Part shown: positions 1 to 11,039 of the stretch, piece by piece
Layout: the number at the start of each line of letters is the position of its first letter
Numbering within the stretch: position 1 is the first letter of the stretch
Assembly: GCA_007922225.1 (NCBI GenBank)
Contig: ML679969.1
Coordinates: 19,796,932 to 19,860,931, forward strand
From: Emydura subglobosa
Taxonomy: Eukaryota > Chordata > Testudines > Chelidae
Direction: 5' to 3'
Length of the DNA: 64,000 bases
The notes under the pieces: model-generated
Seen by the model: the letters and a program-made list of their open reading frames with translations, nothing else
Told to the model about the DNA's origin: nothing
Database searches by the model: none
Position numbers and translations under genes: made by a program

Positions 1-66
1 TTTGGGACAGGATTAGACTAGATGAACTTTGCGGTCCCTCCTAACCCTGTGGTTCTATGATTCTAT
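1..66 (+). mobile_element. CR1 LINE 3' tail
   Basis: The window opens inside the 3' end of a CR1 retrotransposon. The text 'gattagactagatgaact' followed by 'ggtccctcctaaccctgtgg' and the terminal ATTCTATG octamer repeat (52-66) is the diagnostic CR1 3' UTR. The 5' part lies outside the window. Confidence 0.85.
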
Positions 67-172
67 CATGCAGTCTGACCTCCTGCAGGGCCTAGCCTAG
101 AGGAAGTCACCCAGCGAATGCTGCATTTAGCTCAATAACTTGTGGCTGACCTACAGCATTTCTGCCATGTCT
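67..172 (-). mobile_element. CR1-type 3' fragment, minus strand
   Basis: 'cagtctgacctcctgcaggg' followed by 'gaagtcacccagcgaatgct' resembles the start, read on the complementary strand, of a second CR1 subfamily also seen at 15.22 kb. It abuts the previous tail, so two CR1 ends lie tail to tail. It is short and eroded. Confidence 0.5.
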
Positions 173-1855
173 CCTGTATTCTATGAGGGTACATAGTTTA
201 CATCTTGTGCTGGATTTTCCTTTCCCTATTCCCATGGCCAGATATGTCCTTGCAAGATCCAATCTCTGTCACATTCTGACTGGGTGTCACTGTCCTTTAG
301 AAAGTCCCAGCATCTGACAACTATATTGTCATGACCAAGGCATTCTGAGTTGGCACTCTTTGGCTGTGTTTTCAGAGGTTTGTCCTCCTTCTTGGTGCTT
401 TGAAAGTTTCTCCTTGCCCACGCATGACCAGAACGCCTCACAAAAGACCCTGCTGAGCAAACTCCTATTTTGGAAAATCTTCAGCAAAACAAGAAAGAAC
501 AAAAATAAAATATCCATAGAGAGAGCACACAGTGGGCACTGAACTGTGGAATGGCTGTATGTTTCTGATATATCCTTAGAAATTTAAAGAAAGCAAAGGC
601 AGAAGAATTACCTGCTGAGAAACCCCACACTCTTTCCCCATGTGTCTCTGTATGATATGTTTAAACATGGGGCAGTCAGTATGTACATTGATGGGTATTT
701 TGCATTTTCCCTTCCATCACTTCCTTCTTTATATCTTCAGATTCACCTTCTACAGTAATAACTCACTGTATCTTCTCCAAGCCAATACAAAATCTAACCT
801 TTTTGCTTTCTCATAACGCCAGTCACCGTAGATTCAATTTCAAGGCCTTTTTCCTTTTTGAGATTGTCTTGTAACAGCTGGCCAGTAAGTTTCTTCACTA
901 TCTGCTTCCCCCTCCACCACAAGGTAGGGCAGTGGCCCTCACCTTTTCCTGTTCCCTCCTGCCCCACATTCTGCCTGTTTTTGCACCACATCCCTCTGGT
1001 CTCTATGAACATATTTTTTGACATTTTTATGATTTTCTGTTTTTCACCCAATTATTTTGCTAAATCTGCTCTCAATACATCAAATTAATCTGTAACTGAC
1101 ATTTTTAGAAACAGCAGTGTTGGGAGTGTTAAACTCTCAAACTAAAATTGATGGGTTTACAATGGGAGGTAATCTTTAATGGACCCCTTGGGGCAGGGCA
1201 CCTCATACAAAATAATGTTTTTATTTATAATAACTCAGTGGTTAATTGAATAATGACCTGAAGCCAGGACCCCAAACTAAATCAAGGTGGGTAATAACAA
1301 ACTAATTAACAGGTTTGCAGGTCACCATCCTTCTCAGGGGGACAACAGACAGGATCAGGACAACACAGGATTGGCATCTCCATCAAGACAATGATACCAA
1401 TGAAGAACACCAGAAGCAGCCTGATAGGGACAGCAGGGAACAGGAACACAAGGAAAGGGAACCAGGATCTCAGTAAGTGAGTCTTCTTTCTTCTCTGACA
1501 CAGATGTTATGCAAGTACACAACTGTCACTGGGGCAGACAGCAATGAATGCTGTCATCACAATCCTTATATAGTCTGCTGTTGCTGGGCAGATTTTCTAG
1601 GTCACCTGACCTTTCCCGCCCCCAGGTTTCCACCTTGCTCAAAAAGAACACCAAAGCTCAAGAAGAAGGGGAAACCAAAATGGAAGATGAACAACAAATT
1701 CAAAACAAAAAGGGCCAAATTGAAAATTCTCCTTATAGGAATTTCCTGGTTAATAAACTGGTGGTGCAGATGTAGATGAGAACAGAAAATTTGCAAACCA
1801 TTGTCTCAGGTTTGAAGCTTCCTTCATTTTTCTCTAATACCTATCTAATTGTCTG
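173..1855. other. No recognised feature
   Basis: About 1.7 kb without a convincing gene or repeat match. Short open frames here show no family motif and overlap one another on both strands, as expected by chance. The 1180-1480 stretch has an LTR-like feel (purine-rich runs, ACAGGA words) but no boundary, promoter or second copy was found. Confidence 0.4.
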
Positions 1856-1859
1856 CAAA

Positions 1860-2205
1860 CAGCACCCTTCTGGAGCTTGTGATGTTGGGTGAACTGCAGC
1901 TGATCTAGAGGGCTTCACTTAATATCTCCTAAGGAGTTTGAAATTCCATGGAAACAATGTGATGACCATTATCTGAAATGATTTCTTCAGGCAAACCATA
2001 TGTGCTGACATATTCTGCACTGCTTCAGTAACCCAAGCAGCAGGCATGTTCATTTTATGCTCCTGCAAAAAGCCTTAGCCAGAAGAGAAGTTGATTTGCT
2101 TTTTCTGGGCACTCTTTGGCAGGGTTAGTGGCCCATTTCCATAGGTGACTTGGAGCAGTTTCTGGCATATTTTGGTTTATACTTCAGAGTTCCCATTGGC
2201 TGGCA
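1860..2205 (-). pseudogene. Ty3/gypsy integrase core relic
   Basis: The minus strand translates to a degenerate retroviral-type integrase core. Around 2055-1965 the peptide YGLPEEIISDNG is followed by VSMEF, matching the second catalytic aspartate region of gypsy integrases (G-L-P-E-x-I-x-S-D-N-G ... S-x-E-F). Upstream, near 2200-2130, HPWEWPTNP matches the tryptophan-rich segment that precedes the first catalytic aspartate. The two parts lie in different frames and no LTR is adjacent. Integrase would have inserted the retrotransposon cDNA; this copy cannot encode it. Confidence 0.65.
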
Positions 2206-2264
2206 GATGATGACCTTACTTAGGTATTCATGCATTCAATACCTCCTGTTCAGACTGCAGCAGT

Positions 2265-2640
2265 GTGATATAGCTGGGTACAAAACCAACTACACTTAGG
2301 AAATTGCAACAAGTGCAGGATGCTGTAGCAACGCAGGCTATCGTGAGCACATCACACCTGTTCTCTGCTCTCTACACTGCCTTCCCATAAAATAATGAAT
2401 TTAGTTCCAAGTATCAGTCCTTATTTCCAAAGTGCTCAATGGACTAGGCCCAGCACATCTAAATGATTACCTAAAGCTCAAGGATGAGAACTGTGGTTCA
2501 CAACTGCTCCTCAGACACAGTGAACTTTCTGCAATAACGGTAAAACTCACCTGTGCAGGAGACAGAGTTTCTTCAGGGGACAGTCCTACACACTAGAATG
2601 AACTCCCACTGGAGCTAAGAATCATCACAAATGTCAGCAA
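2265..2640 (+). pseudogene. L2-like LINE ORF2 C-terminal relic
   Basis: The plus strand reads, with frameshifts, as REHITPVLCSLYT, then a segment like KYQSLFPKCSMD-AQHI. This resembles the H-I-(S/T)-P-V-L-x-x-L-H-W-L-P ... F-K-x-L-x-G-x-x-P-x-Y-L segment after the RT domain of L2- and CR1-group LINEs. Stops and a broken frame mark it as an old, dead copy. No RT core precedes it, so it is 5' truncated. Confidence 0.6.
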
Positions 2641-2765
2641 TAGAGCTAAAAATTTTGTTTTCATTGAAATTTTCCATAGAAGATCTTTAATTTTCAGCAA
2701 ATAATTGAAAGCAAAAACTGTTTAATTGAAAACATTTGGTTAAAACCTAATAGTTGCAATTTGGG
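2641..2765. repeat. GAAATTTTC-rich AT repeat
   Basis: Runs of 'cattgaaattttccat' and 'ttaattgaaaacatttggtt' belong to a degenerate family dominated by GAAA/TTTC words. Similar text occurs at 22.4-22.7, 23.6-23.78, 33.13-33.29 and 55.42-55.76 kb. Its class is not recognised. Confidence 0.45.
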
Positions 2766-2789
2766 AATGCTGCTATTGTGCCTCATGGG

Positions 2790-3320
2790 TTCTGTGTGTT
2801 TGAATTTAATTAACAACGTGAAATGTCATATAATCGGCTGAATTGCCTTGTTCAATTACGGGTTATTAGTCAAAGATTAACACGGCACAATACAGAAAGG
2901 AAAAGTATATAGACCAGTTTGGGGAGCAATTTAGCAGTGTTACACTGTTCCAATTAGCTCCCAGAATTACATCTCCTTAAATATTGGCATAGGAAAATCC
3001 TTTAAAATCTTTCCCATGATTTGATTTATTTTTGAAAATTCTCAGCTTACCTAATCAAATAAGTCAATGACTTCTATAGCTATTTTATCGCTACTGAGAC
3101 CAACTGTGACCACAATTAGAGCTTAATACTTAGACATTAATGAATACATGGTTTGCTGTTATATTGATTATAGAACACATCTGCTATACCAAATGTTCCC
3201 GATTCATTTTGTTAATTACTAATATTTGATCAATTAAATGGCTTTTATGGCAACCTGTTAGAGTAGTTTTGATAAGCTAAAATAATCTTTTGATAAATCA
3301 GTGGTTTTTTCATTAGCAGA
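2790..3320. other. AT-rich, TAAT-rich non-repeat stretch
   Basis: This stretch carries no match to the repeat families of the window. It is dense in homeodomain-type cores: 'tttaattaac', 'gttaattactaat', 'tcaattaaatgg', 'acattaatga'. Such composition between transposons is typical of conserved non-coding enhancers, but conservation cannot be judged from one sequence. No open frame is supported. Confidence 0.35.
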
Positions 3321-3391
3321 CCCCTACAAAATTTCAAGTGGAGGTGTGGACCGCTTTGGAAATCTTAGACATAGGAAATCTTAGACCACAG

Positions 3392-4612
3392 GTTCATAGA
3401 ATCTGATAAAATTAGAGTTGGAAGGGACCTCAGGAGGTCATATAGTTCAATATCCTGTTCAAAGCAGGACTAACACTAACTAAATCATCCAAGTTATGGC
3501 TTTGTCAAGCCGCACCTGAAAAACTCAATGGATGGAGATTCCACCCCTCCCTAGGTAACCCATTCCAGTGCTTCAACACCCTCCTAGTGAAAACGTTTTT
3601 CTTAATATCAAACCTAGACCCTCCCCACTGCAACTTCAGACCATTGCTCCTAGTTCTGCCATCTACTACCACTGAAAACAGGCTAGATCCATCCTCCCTT
3701 GAACCCATTTTCAGGTACTTAAATGCTGCTATTAAATCCACCCTCATTCTTCACTTCTGCAGACTAAATGAGCCTAGTTTCTTCAGACTTTTCTCATAAG
3801 TCATGTGCTCCAGTACCCTAATCATTTTTGTTGCCCTCCGCTGGACTCTTTCCAATTTGTCCACATCCTTTCTGTAGTGGGGGCCCAAAACTAGACACAG
3901 TACTCCAAATGAGGTCTCACCAGTGCCGAATAGAGGGGAATAGTCACTTCCCTCGATCTGCTGGCAACGCTCCTACTAATGCAGCCCAATATGCCATTAG
4001 CCTTCTTGGCAATAAGGGCACACTGTTGCCTCATATCTAGCTTCTTGTCCACTCTAACCCCAAGTGCTTTTCTGCAGACATGCTGCCTAGCCAGTCGGTC
4101 TCAGTCTGAAGCATTGCATGGGATTCTTCCATCCTAAGTGCAGGACTCTGCACTTGTCATTGTTGAACTTCATCAGATTTCTTTTGGCCCAATCATCTAA
4201 TTTGTCTAGATCTCTTTGTATCCTATCCCTGCCCTCCAGCATATCTACCCACAACTTAGTGTCATGTGCAAACTTGCTCAGAGTGCAATCCACTCCTCCT
4301 CCAGATCATCAATGAAGATGTTGAAGAAAATCAGCTCCAGCACCGACACCTGGGGCACTCCGCTTGTTACCGGCTGCCAACTAGACATCGAGCCATTAAT
4401 CACTATCCATTCAGACCAATGATCTAGCTAGCTTTCTATCCACCTTATAGTCCATTTATCCGACTCATAGTTCTTTAGCTTGCTGGTAAGAATATTGTGG
4501 GACACCATATCAAAAGCTTTCCTAAAGTCAAGGTGTACCATGTCCATCAATTTCCCCACATCACAGAGCCAGTCATCTCATCATAGAAGGCAATCAGGTT
4601 GCTGAAGCTCAG
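3392..4612 (-). pseudogene. CR1 LINE, 5'-truncated, RT and 3' end
   Basis: A minus-strand CR1 copy of about 1.2 kb. It starts at its 3' end with 'catagaatctgataaaatta' and 'ggaagggacctcaggaggtc', and runs up to the RT segment around 4590 (I-A-F-Y-D-E-M-T in the family). Peptides include RVDLIAAFKYLKMGSREDG (about 3750-3690), VFTRRVLKHWNGLP, and KFAHDTKLW near 4265, where the family has F-A-D-D-T. The RT catalytic pair is therefore damaged, and several stops and frameshifts interrupt ORF2. The 5' two thirds, including the endonuclease, are missing, as is usual for CR1. Confidence 0.9.
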
Positions 4613-4624
4613 TCAGAAAGTATG

Positions 4625-4733
4625 AGCTTGTTGCAGGAATTACTGAGCAAAGTTCCATGGCCTATGTTATACAGGAAGTCAGACTAGATTAGTATCATGG
4701 TCCATTATGGCCTTAAAATATAGAAATGTAAAA
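4625..4733 (+). mobile_element. CR1 3' tail, other subfamily
   Basis: 'gaagtcagactagattagta' and 'ggccttaaaatatagaaatg' match the 3' end of a CR1 subfamily ending in a variant of 'ggccttaaaatctatgaa'. It lies directly beyond the truncated 5' end of the opposite-strand CR1, so the two have abutted or one entered the other. Confidence 0.7.
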
Positions 4734-4937
4734 CGGACGTGCGACTTCACTGCAATGTGGGTGAGGAGCTCTGGTGTCATCACAGAAGCATATAAATTAT
4801 CATTCATTTGGTGCTAGGAGGGCCAAGTCACATTTCTGATAAACAATAAAAATGACAGATGACCACATTTCACATGTGCAAAACTCCAATATACATGGAG
4901 CTCCTTGTGGGATTGAGACCTTCATTTATATAAAGAA

Positions 4938-5018
4938 ATTGTAAGTTCCTCAGGCAGGGTTCTTGCCTTTTATTGTGTCTCACTCTGGTAGCACTTAACA
5001 AATAAATCATCATCATTG
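4938..5018 (+). repeat. Old L2/MIR-like tail
   Basis: 'gtaagttcctcaggcagggt' then 'tagcacttaacaaataaatc' resembles the widespread amniote tail 'gtaagctccttggggcaggg ... cacctagcacaa'. The exact family (L2, MIR or related CORE-SINE) cannot be set here. Confidence 0.5.
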
Positions 5019-5337
5019 TCACTGAGATCCCAAGAAAGGTAAAATCAAAGTAGTATTTCCTTTCTCATTACTATACCTCTGCCATTAATTTATGGGTATT
5101 CAAATATCATTTGACTTCTAGAAATATGTGCCATTTTAGAAATGTCAACAAATTAATGATTTATGGTAGTTAGTGATTAAGATTTCTCCTTTCTTCATGG
5201 GCTCAAAAATAGAAACATTCAGATACTGAAAACAAATAGATTGAGAGATGGTGTAATTGAGCCATGAATAAATTCCCATGAGCACCCAGATGAATTATAA
5301 TTCAGTTTTATTAAAAAGCTGTGGCATCTTCTCTTTC

Positions 5338-5555
5338 TAAGTCTATGTTTACACTGGCGGTGGCAAATTTGAGACCCGCTCAATCGATGAGGGAGTCTAC
5401 TGAATAAGTCCACCCCTGCAACTAGCGTAGCACAATGTGAACAGCGCGCAGAAGCAGTCGATGGGAGTTACGCAAACTACTCTGCATGGTTTGCATAACT
5501 CTCGTCGACTGCCGCCGAATTTCCGGGTAAGTGTGAACAAGCCCTTTGATTCTGT
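5338..5555. mobile_element. MITE with terminal repeats and internal hairpin
   Basis: The left end 'tctatgtttacactg' and the complement of the right end, 'cttgttcacactt', form imperfect terminal inverted repeats of the kind seen in hAT-derived MITEs. Inside, 5456-5477 and 5489-5510 form an imperfect inverted repeat with 22-base arms around a short loop. The interior is CpG-containing, unlike the AT-rich flanks. No clear target-site duplication was seen, so the ends are approximate. It is non-autonomous. Confidence 0.55.
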
Positions 5556-6185
5556 ACAAAGCACATACTTTTAGTTTTAACAGCTGTATAAGGAAGACTT
5601 TATTGTGTTCAGTTATGTGTGATTGGGGGTGATTTGTAAGAGAGCTCTCTACAGTAAATTATATATTTGTTTGCAGACCTCATATTCCTCTTAATTACAA
5701 GGTATTGAAACAAGCTGACTTATTCGTCACTACAATTAGAAAGAATATTATAAATGGATTTAGGGTACACAGTCATTCTCAGCTGTTTCAGTGTATTAGA
5801 AAATAACACATGAGGTCATAAATTCTTAGATTCTTGCTATAGTATTGAAAACCAAAGAATACATGATGATATTACAGTTTATTGGCAGAAGAATGAGGTG
5901 GCTGCATTACTTATGAATAAAAATGGTCAAATTATGTGAAATGAATAATATTTGATATGAATGGATCATCTGTCTAATGAACCAAATTGTTTGTAAATGG
6001 AGTCCTGTTTCTGTTAATAGGGAATGCATTTATTATTCCTATCTTTTTGCCAAAATGGCTTAATAAATCATTTCCATCTATAGATTCTTTTTGACAATAT
6101 CTGATATAATTATTTGTTATACTGGTTGTGTGATTGGTCAACTAAATCACAAGGAGGGGTTTTCTGCTCCCTAATTGGGCAACTA
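5556..6185. other. AT-rich non-repeat stretch
   Basis: No repeat family, open frame or RNA gene is recognised. The sequence is AT-rich, with words such as 'cctcttaattacaagg', 'catttattattcctatc' and 'ggcttaataaatcatttcc'. It could be conserved non-coding DNA or old unique sequence; comparison with other amniotes is needed to tell. Confidence 0.3.
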
Positions 6186-6191
6186 TAGCAC

Positions 6192-6335
6192 TGTTTCTTT
6201 TTAGAGGAACTGAGCATGTATGATTCCTTTGACATCAGTAGTTCCTGAAGGCGCTGAGCACCTCTGAGAACCAGGTAACTGTGCTGAGATGCCTAGTTAT
6301 AGGATTAGGGGCCTCATTTAAGGCACCCCGTTTGC
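6192..6335 (+). repeat. Old interspersed repeat (GCTGAGCACCTCTGA family)
   Basis: 'gcgctgagcacctctgagaa' and the following 'gatgcctagttataggatta' match a common reptile repeat; the same family is on the opposite strand at 32.39-32.56 kb ('cagaggtgctgagcatctgc'). It is probably part of an L2- or MIR-like element. Confidence 0.5.
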
Positions 6336-7125
6336 AAAGCTCAATCTAAGTGTATAATGTGCTACTTCTAAATTGAATTTACTGAGTGGTCGTGTTCTGC
6401 CACCTCTCTCCAGGTAGCACAGACCGAACATATTAGCCTCATGCACATGCGTGTCTATGTGTTTATGCACGCACATGCAGTGCTCGCTGGATAGAAGGTG
6501 TCAGTATCTCAGGAAGAGTCTCTGATTTTGCAGTGCTGGCTCCAGGAGTTTGGGGGAGTTCCCAGAAAGCTTTCTTGCTGCTGTGTTTACTGAAACAGTG
6601 GCCTGTTCCTGTTTGTAAAGTCCCCTATTCCTGGTCTAGTCAGCAGCTCCCCACTAACAAAGGAGAGGAGTTCCCAGGACACCGATAGAGAGTGCATAGG
6701 GTGTTGGCTGTTTCAGTAAGGAGAGGCACCAGTTCCTCATTACTCGCTTTTTCACCAATCAAGAAGGGAATGGGCCAGATTCATAGGCCTAAACACTGTG
6801 AAAAGCTCCTTAGAGAGGGATTTGGCAGCTTCTGTGCAGATGGAGAGGGAAGTTCTCTTGGCCTGTGGTACAGAACTCTGTGCGTTCAACCTGTCTGTTT
6901 TAGTCTTCATTTTCTACCTTTGGCGCCTTTCTTTTCACATGGGATGCTGATCAACTTCAGTGTGAGTTCACCTGGTTTTGGGCTTTCTGGCTGGGCCTGG
7001 GCCTAGCTGATGGCTCTGAGCAGTGGATGGGCAGTTGGTGTCTGGTGTCAGGTGTGATGCAGGTATGCCAACTGCCAGCCCTGGCCAAGGCCTAGGTGCT
7101 GAGAAGGATCTGGGAGTTGTGGTGG
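6336..7125. other. No recognised feature
   Basis: No supported gene or repeat. A 104-codon frame on the plus strand (6692-7006) has no domain or family motif and no partner exon signal, so it is treated as chance. Confidence 0.35.
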
Positions 7126-7531
7126 ATCTATGACACTCTGTGTCTGAAAACAACATCCCAGAAACCCCATATTCACTCATGTCATATTATTATGATATGT
7201 TCTGTATAAAATATGCCTTGTGATGTGTCATTTTAAAAGCCTTGATTTGCTAGACAGTGATATCCTTGTGGATTGGATGTGGTATCATTGTATGCGAAGT
7301 TATAAAATATTGTTGAAAATGCTACTAGAGCATGTTGCAAGGTGAGAAACTCCCACAAACAGCCTTTCAGGCACAGCAATAAAGTACTTAGATGTGCTAA
7401 TGACCCATCAAGGAGAGAATGCCTTACCCCAGAGATGGTTTACAGTAAGGAATGGCAATGGACCCTGACGGACCAATGAGGACAATCCCCCAGATCAGAA
7501 GCATTGATTGTTCCAACAAGCTGGAATAGAC

Positions 7532-7538
7532 TATAAAA
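7532..7538 (+). promoter_or_regulatory. TATA box of the LTR
   Basis: TATAAAA in the context 'gaatagactataaaagaagg', some 40 bases before the GC-richer 'cttcactccctcacag'. It would position RNA polymerase II transcription of the LTR. Activity is unknown. Confidence 0.55.
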
Positions 7539-7840
7539 GAAGGGGAGTGACATCATCACTTGGCTTCACTCCCTCACAGCTCAACACCTGAAGAAATGGC
7601 TGGAAAACAAAGAACTTTGGACTGAGGGAGGAGTGGTCCCAGGTGGGGAAAGCAGTGTCTGCCTGTGGATTGAAGATCTGGAGCCTGCTTGTACCATTTC
7701 TCAGGATGCAATATTTCTGGATTCAAATCCTGTTAGTGTGTAGACATTAGACTGCGATTTTATTTTTATTTCTTTGGTAACTATTTCTATTCTCTTTATG
7801 CAGATCACTTATATCACTGAAAATCTATTTTTCTGTAGTT

Positions 7841-7846
7841 AATAAA
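7841..7846 (+). terminator. LTR polyadenylation signal
   Basis: AATAAA in 'gtagttaataaactggttta', followed by a GT-rich stretch ('gtgtgtttttgagtgtta'), the usual downstream element of a poly(A) site. Confidence 0.55.
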
Positions 7847-8349
7847 CTGGTTTAATGTTTTATCTTAACCAGTGTGTTTTTGAGTGTTATGTTTCAACAA
7901 TCTCAATTCAGATTAGCAGGTGTGGGTGTGTATTCTCCCTCATCAAGGGGTGGGTGCGGATTTATTAATAAGAGTACTCTGGCCAAACTTCTGACCGGAG
8001 CAAGATGGTATAATCTCGGGGTACACTCCCGTAGTGAAAAGTTTGTGAACAGTGGGGGTTACTGGCTGATACCTTGCTCTATGGTGGGTGCATGAGTGGC
8101 TCAGGTAGAGTGTTCATGTGACTCAGTTGGGTGTGTGGCGCCACCTGCTGTCATGTTGGGTGATAACAGGGTTTGGAGAATGTGTCTCTGTATCATCATC
8201 AAAAGCATGGTTGGAGGCCAGCCCAGGCTGCAAGGGTAAGGAGGCACAGCAATATCCCAGTATTGCCTCAGCATACAGACTGTGACACTTGGTGTCAGCT
8301 GAGAACTGACAGACTCACAGCTGGAGGCCAGGCCAATTCTCTTGTGTAT

Positions 8350-9332
8350 TAGTATAGATCAAAGTGATTGTTAAATATATCAGATTGTCTTTGGTGTTTA
8401 CACTTCCTGGAAACTATTAGGATGCTGCATGCATTGCTTCCCCTTATCTGTATCTTGTTAGAATGTAATAGCAAACATTCACATTATATATAGTCCTGTA
8501 ACTAAATAACTTATCAAACCAGAAAGAAGCCTTGGATAAAGCAAATTAAGAGCTTTAACAGAAAAGTGCTAATTGCGCATTTGAAGGTGAGTGGTCATTG
8601 TGTCAAAAGATCAAAAACTCTAAATGCATTCCTCTCTCTCCACCTGCAAAGAAAGAGCCTACATGGGGAACCATCCTGTCAGCTTGTTTTCTGAGAGAAG
8701 AAGCTATAAGTAGGGACACAAGGAAAATTCTTCATTTCTGAACTGTTTGGATTCTAACAAGGCAGAATAACTGAAGGAAAAGAGGGAGAGCCCCAGAGTT
8801 ACTCTGGGTAGCCCTGAAAGACTTTTGGAAAATTGACAGATTATTGCATCTCTGCTACCTTTTGAAGTTATAGGCTGTGACTCACCTGTACATATATTTT
8901 ATCTACTGTAACCTCTCAATAACTCTTATTCCATTTTCTTAGCTAATAAACCTATAGTTTGTGTACTATAGAATTGGCTACCGGTGTTGTCTCCGGTGTG
9001 AGATCTAGGATTCAGATTGACCTGGGTGAGTCGTTGATCTCTTGGGACTAGGTGCAACCTGAATATTTTGTGATTTTTGGTATAAGTGACCATTTACCAC
9101 ATAGTTTAGCTTGCCTGGGTGGCAAGATAGATGGGAGTGTCGAAGGGGACTGTCTGTGTCTCCATTATAAGACTATTGTAGGACTCTGGGAGTTCACACT
9201 GGATACTGGGATGGTGAAATCTAACTATAGAACATTCCACCAGTTTGGGGGTTCTGCCTTACTTTCAGCAATCTGCCCTGAGCTTGGCACTCATGGTCAT
9301 GAGCCACTCCAGACAGCATGACCCCATGTCTC
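8350..9332 (+). mobile_element. ERV-type LTR, second family
   Basis: A second plus-strand LTR lies immediately beyond the first. It has a TATA-like 'gctataagtaggg' near 8704 and AATAAA at 8945-8950 in 'cttagctaataaacctatag'. The part from about 8880 to 9320 matches 16150-16640 in order: AATAAA, a 'ggtgag/ggtgtgag' segment, 'cctgggtggcaagataga', 'ggggactgtctgtgtctc', and a tail with 'gagccactccagacagc'. Two copies with the same internal order support a real LTR family. No internal retroviral genes are attached. Confidence 0.65.
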
Positions 9333-10590
9333 TGAGGCTGTCTGGTATAGTTCCTCCCAATGTGGACTTTGATGTGTGAAGCAGTGTGCTGTGTAGCAGG
9401 CTGCTTTGAGTGGGGGGTTGTTTGATGAGACCCATTTAGCACGGTACCCTGGCTGAGCATCAGGAATGGGTGGAGTTGAAATAGTCTTTCTCTCTGGAGT
9501 AATGTTGGATGTGTGTGAGGAATGGTGGCATGATAACAACAATGACAATAACAACAACCTGTAGGGTACAGTCAGTGGGGCAAGGTGTGTTGTGTTGTGG
9601 GAGTGGGGTGTCAGTGGCATCAGACACCCATTTCTTTGACGCAAGCTGCCTGCATTGTCATGGCCCCCTGCATGATAGATGCTAGTTACATTGCTTAATG
9701 CTTTTCTGGAAGTTGGTTGGATGCCATGGTGATGGACAGGGTATAAGAGCCGGAATAGAATAGAGTGTCTGCAAGGCATGCTAGGATGTAGGATTGGACA
9801 GAGGAGACAGGCCAGGGCAGAGAGGCAGGTATGATATCCCCCAGTGTAAAGTTTGTAGTCAAAGCTGTGTGAGCAGATGAAAGCACCTTGGATACAGAGA
9901 AAGGCTAGGAGGGGATAATGGGTGAGAAATCCCTGTGAGATCCCCACAGAAAGAGGAGGTGAGGGGAAAGAATAAAAGACTGCAGCACAGTCCTGGCTGG
10001 CCGGGGATTAGCTGACTGTGGCTTGTGGGGCTCAGGCTGTGGAGCTAGAAAACTACAGTGTAGATTTTTGGGCTCAGACTGGAACCTGGGTTCTGAGGTC
10101 CCTATGAGGGGGCAGGGTCTCATTTTTCTGTGGCTAAATATAAGGTGCTGAGCTTCACTGGTCTTCTCACGTCCGTGGCCCACGAATTTATTAGCTCATC
10201 ATAGACAATTCCCACCTAGAATCTCAAGATCTCAGCAATACTTCAAATGCTGTAATGGGTTTGGAAACACTTTGCGCCATTCTGGAGCAATTGCATTGTA
10301 CTGAGAACTTTGCCACACTGAGTCTGTGAAAGGAAACACATAATTGCCATGGCTTTGAATCGGAAGCTTTGTCTGTCACTATATAATAGCACATGAGTTT
10401 AACACTCCAGCTTTTCTCCTTTGAAGACTTGGAATTAAATTCAGCTTGTGTCTGTGAATAAAAAAAGTGAGAAACACTGCATCAGTGCATGAGCTGAAAA
10501 GGGAATGAGAGCTTTCTGGTGCATGTGCACTGAGAGTAGAAAGCACAGTTCACTGTGGAAGGCCGCCTGCTTTATAGACTCCCCAAAGCG
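9333..10590. other. No recognised feature
   Basis: About 1.2 kb with no supported feature. A 216-codon minus-strand frame (9947-9297) runs into the LTR end and has no protein-family motif; its composition is low-information and rich in S, H and L. The 10240-10460 part is AT-rich and non-repetitive, and might be conserved. Confidence 0.35.
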
Positions 10591-10850
10591 AAAAACAGCA
10601 AATAATGGCATGAAAGTTACGAAGCAGAAAATGCTGTATGAGAAAGGTCAGACTGCTCCTTAAACAAAGTGATCAGATAGTTCATATTGTACATGGCCAC
10701 ATGCTTAGAAACATTAGCAGCACTGACTGACTCAGCTTTCTGACATTCTGTGTCTCGCCTGAGACGTTCTTGTTTGTAAAGTGCTCTGTAAGTGCTGCTA
10801 TTATTAGGATCACTCTCACACTGCATTTCCTCAGGGGCTATGTACGCAGG
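10591..10850 (+). repeat. Possible old SINE/MIR-like tail
   Basis: 'tttgtaaagtgctctgtaag' followed by 'tgctgctattattagg' near 10775-10810 resembles the 3' end of CORE-type SINEs. The rest of this interval is unrecognised. Confidence 0.35.
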
Positions 10851-11039
10851 GGAACACCCCATAAAATGTATATTCGACTACAAATACTACAGCTTTTAAA
10901 AGCATTTTGCTTTTCTGCTAACAAATGTGAAGCACTGGGATTACAGGCACAGAGGGTACGCTGAGTGTGACTTCCCACCTCCTCATGCAGACATGGGTGT
11001 CAGCCGGGAAGAGGGAACTGGTTAGGAGGGACACACTGG

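Larger units (their letters stand above)
7128..8284 (+). mobile_element. ERV-type LTR with promoter and poly(A) signal
   Basis: A plus-strand LTR-like unit. A TATA box at 7532-7538 is followed about 300 bases later by AATAAA at 7841-7846 inside 'agttaataaactggtttaat', the arrangement of U3, R and U5. 'cttggtgtcagctgagaact' beginning at 8287 resembles the primer-binding region that follows an LTR. No gag, pol or env frame follows, so this is a solitary or truncated LTR. The boundaries are approximate. Confidence 0.6.

Noticed and set aside
9297..9947. 216-codon minus-strand frame
   Set aside because: It runs into an LTR end, is rich in S, H, L and P, and matches no protein family by eye; no splice or promoter context.
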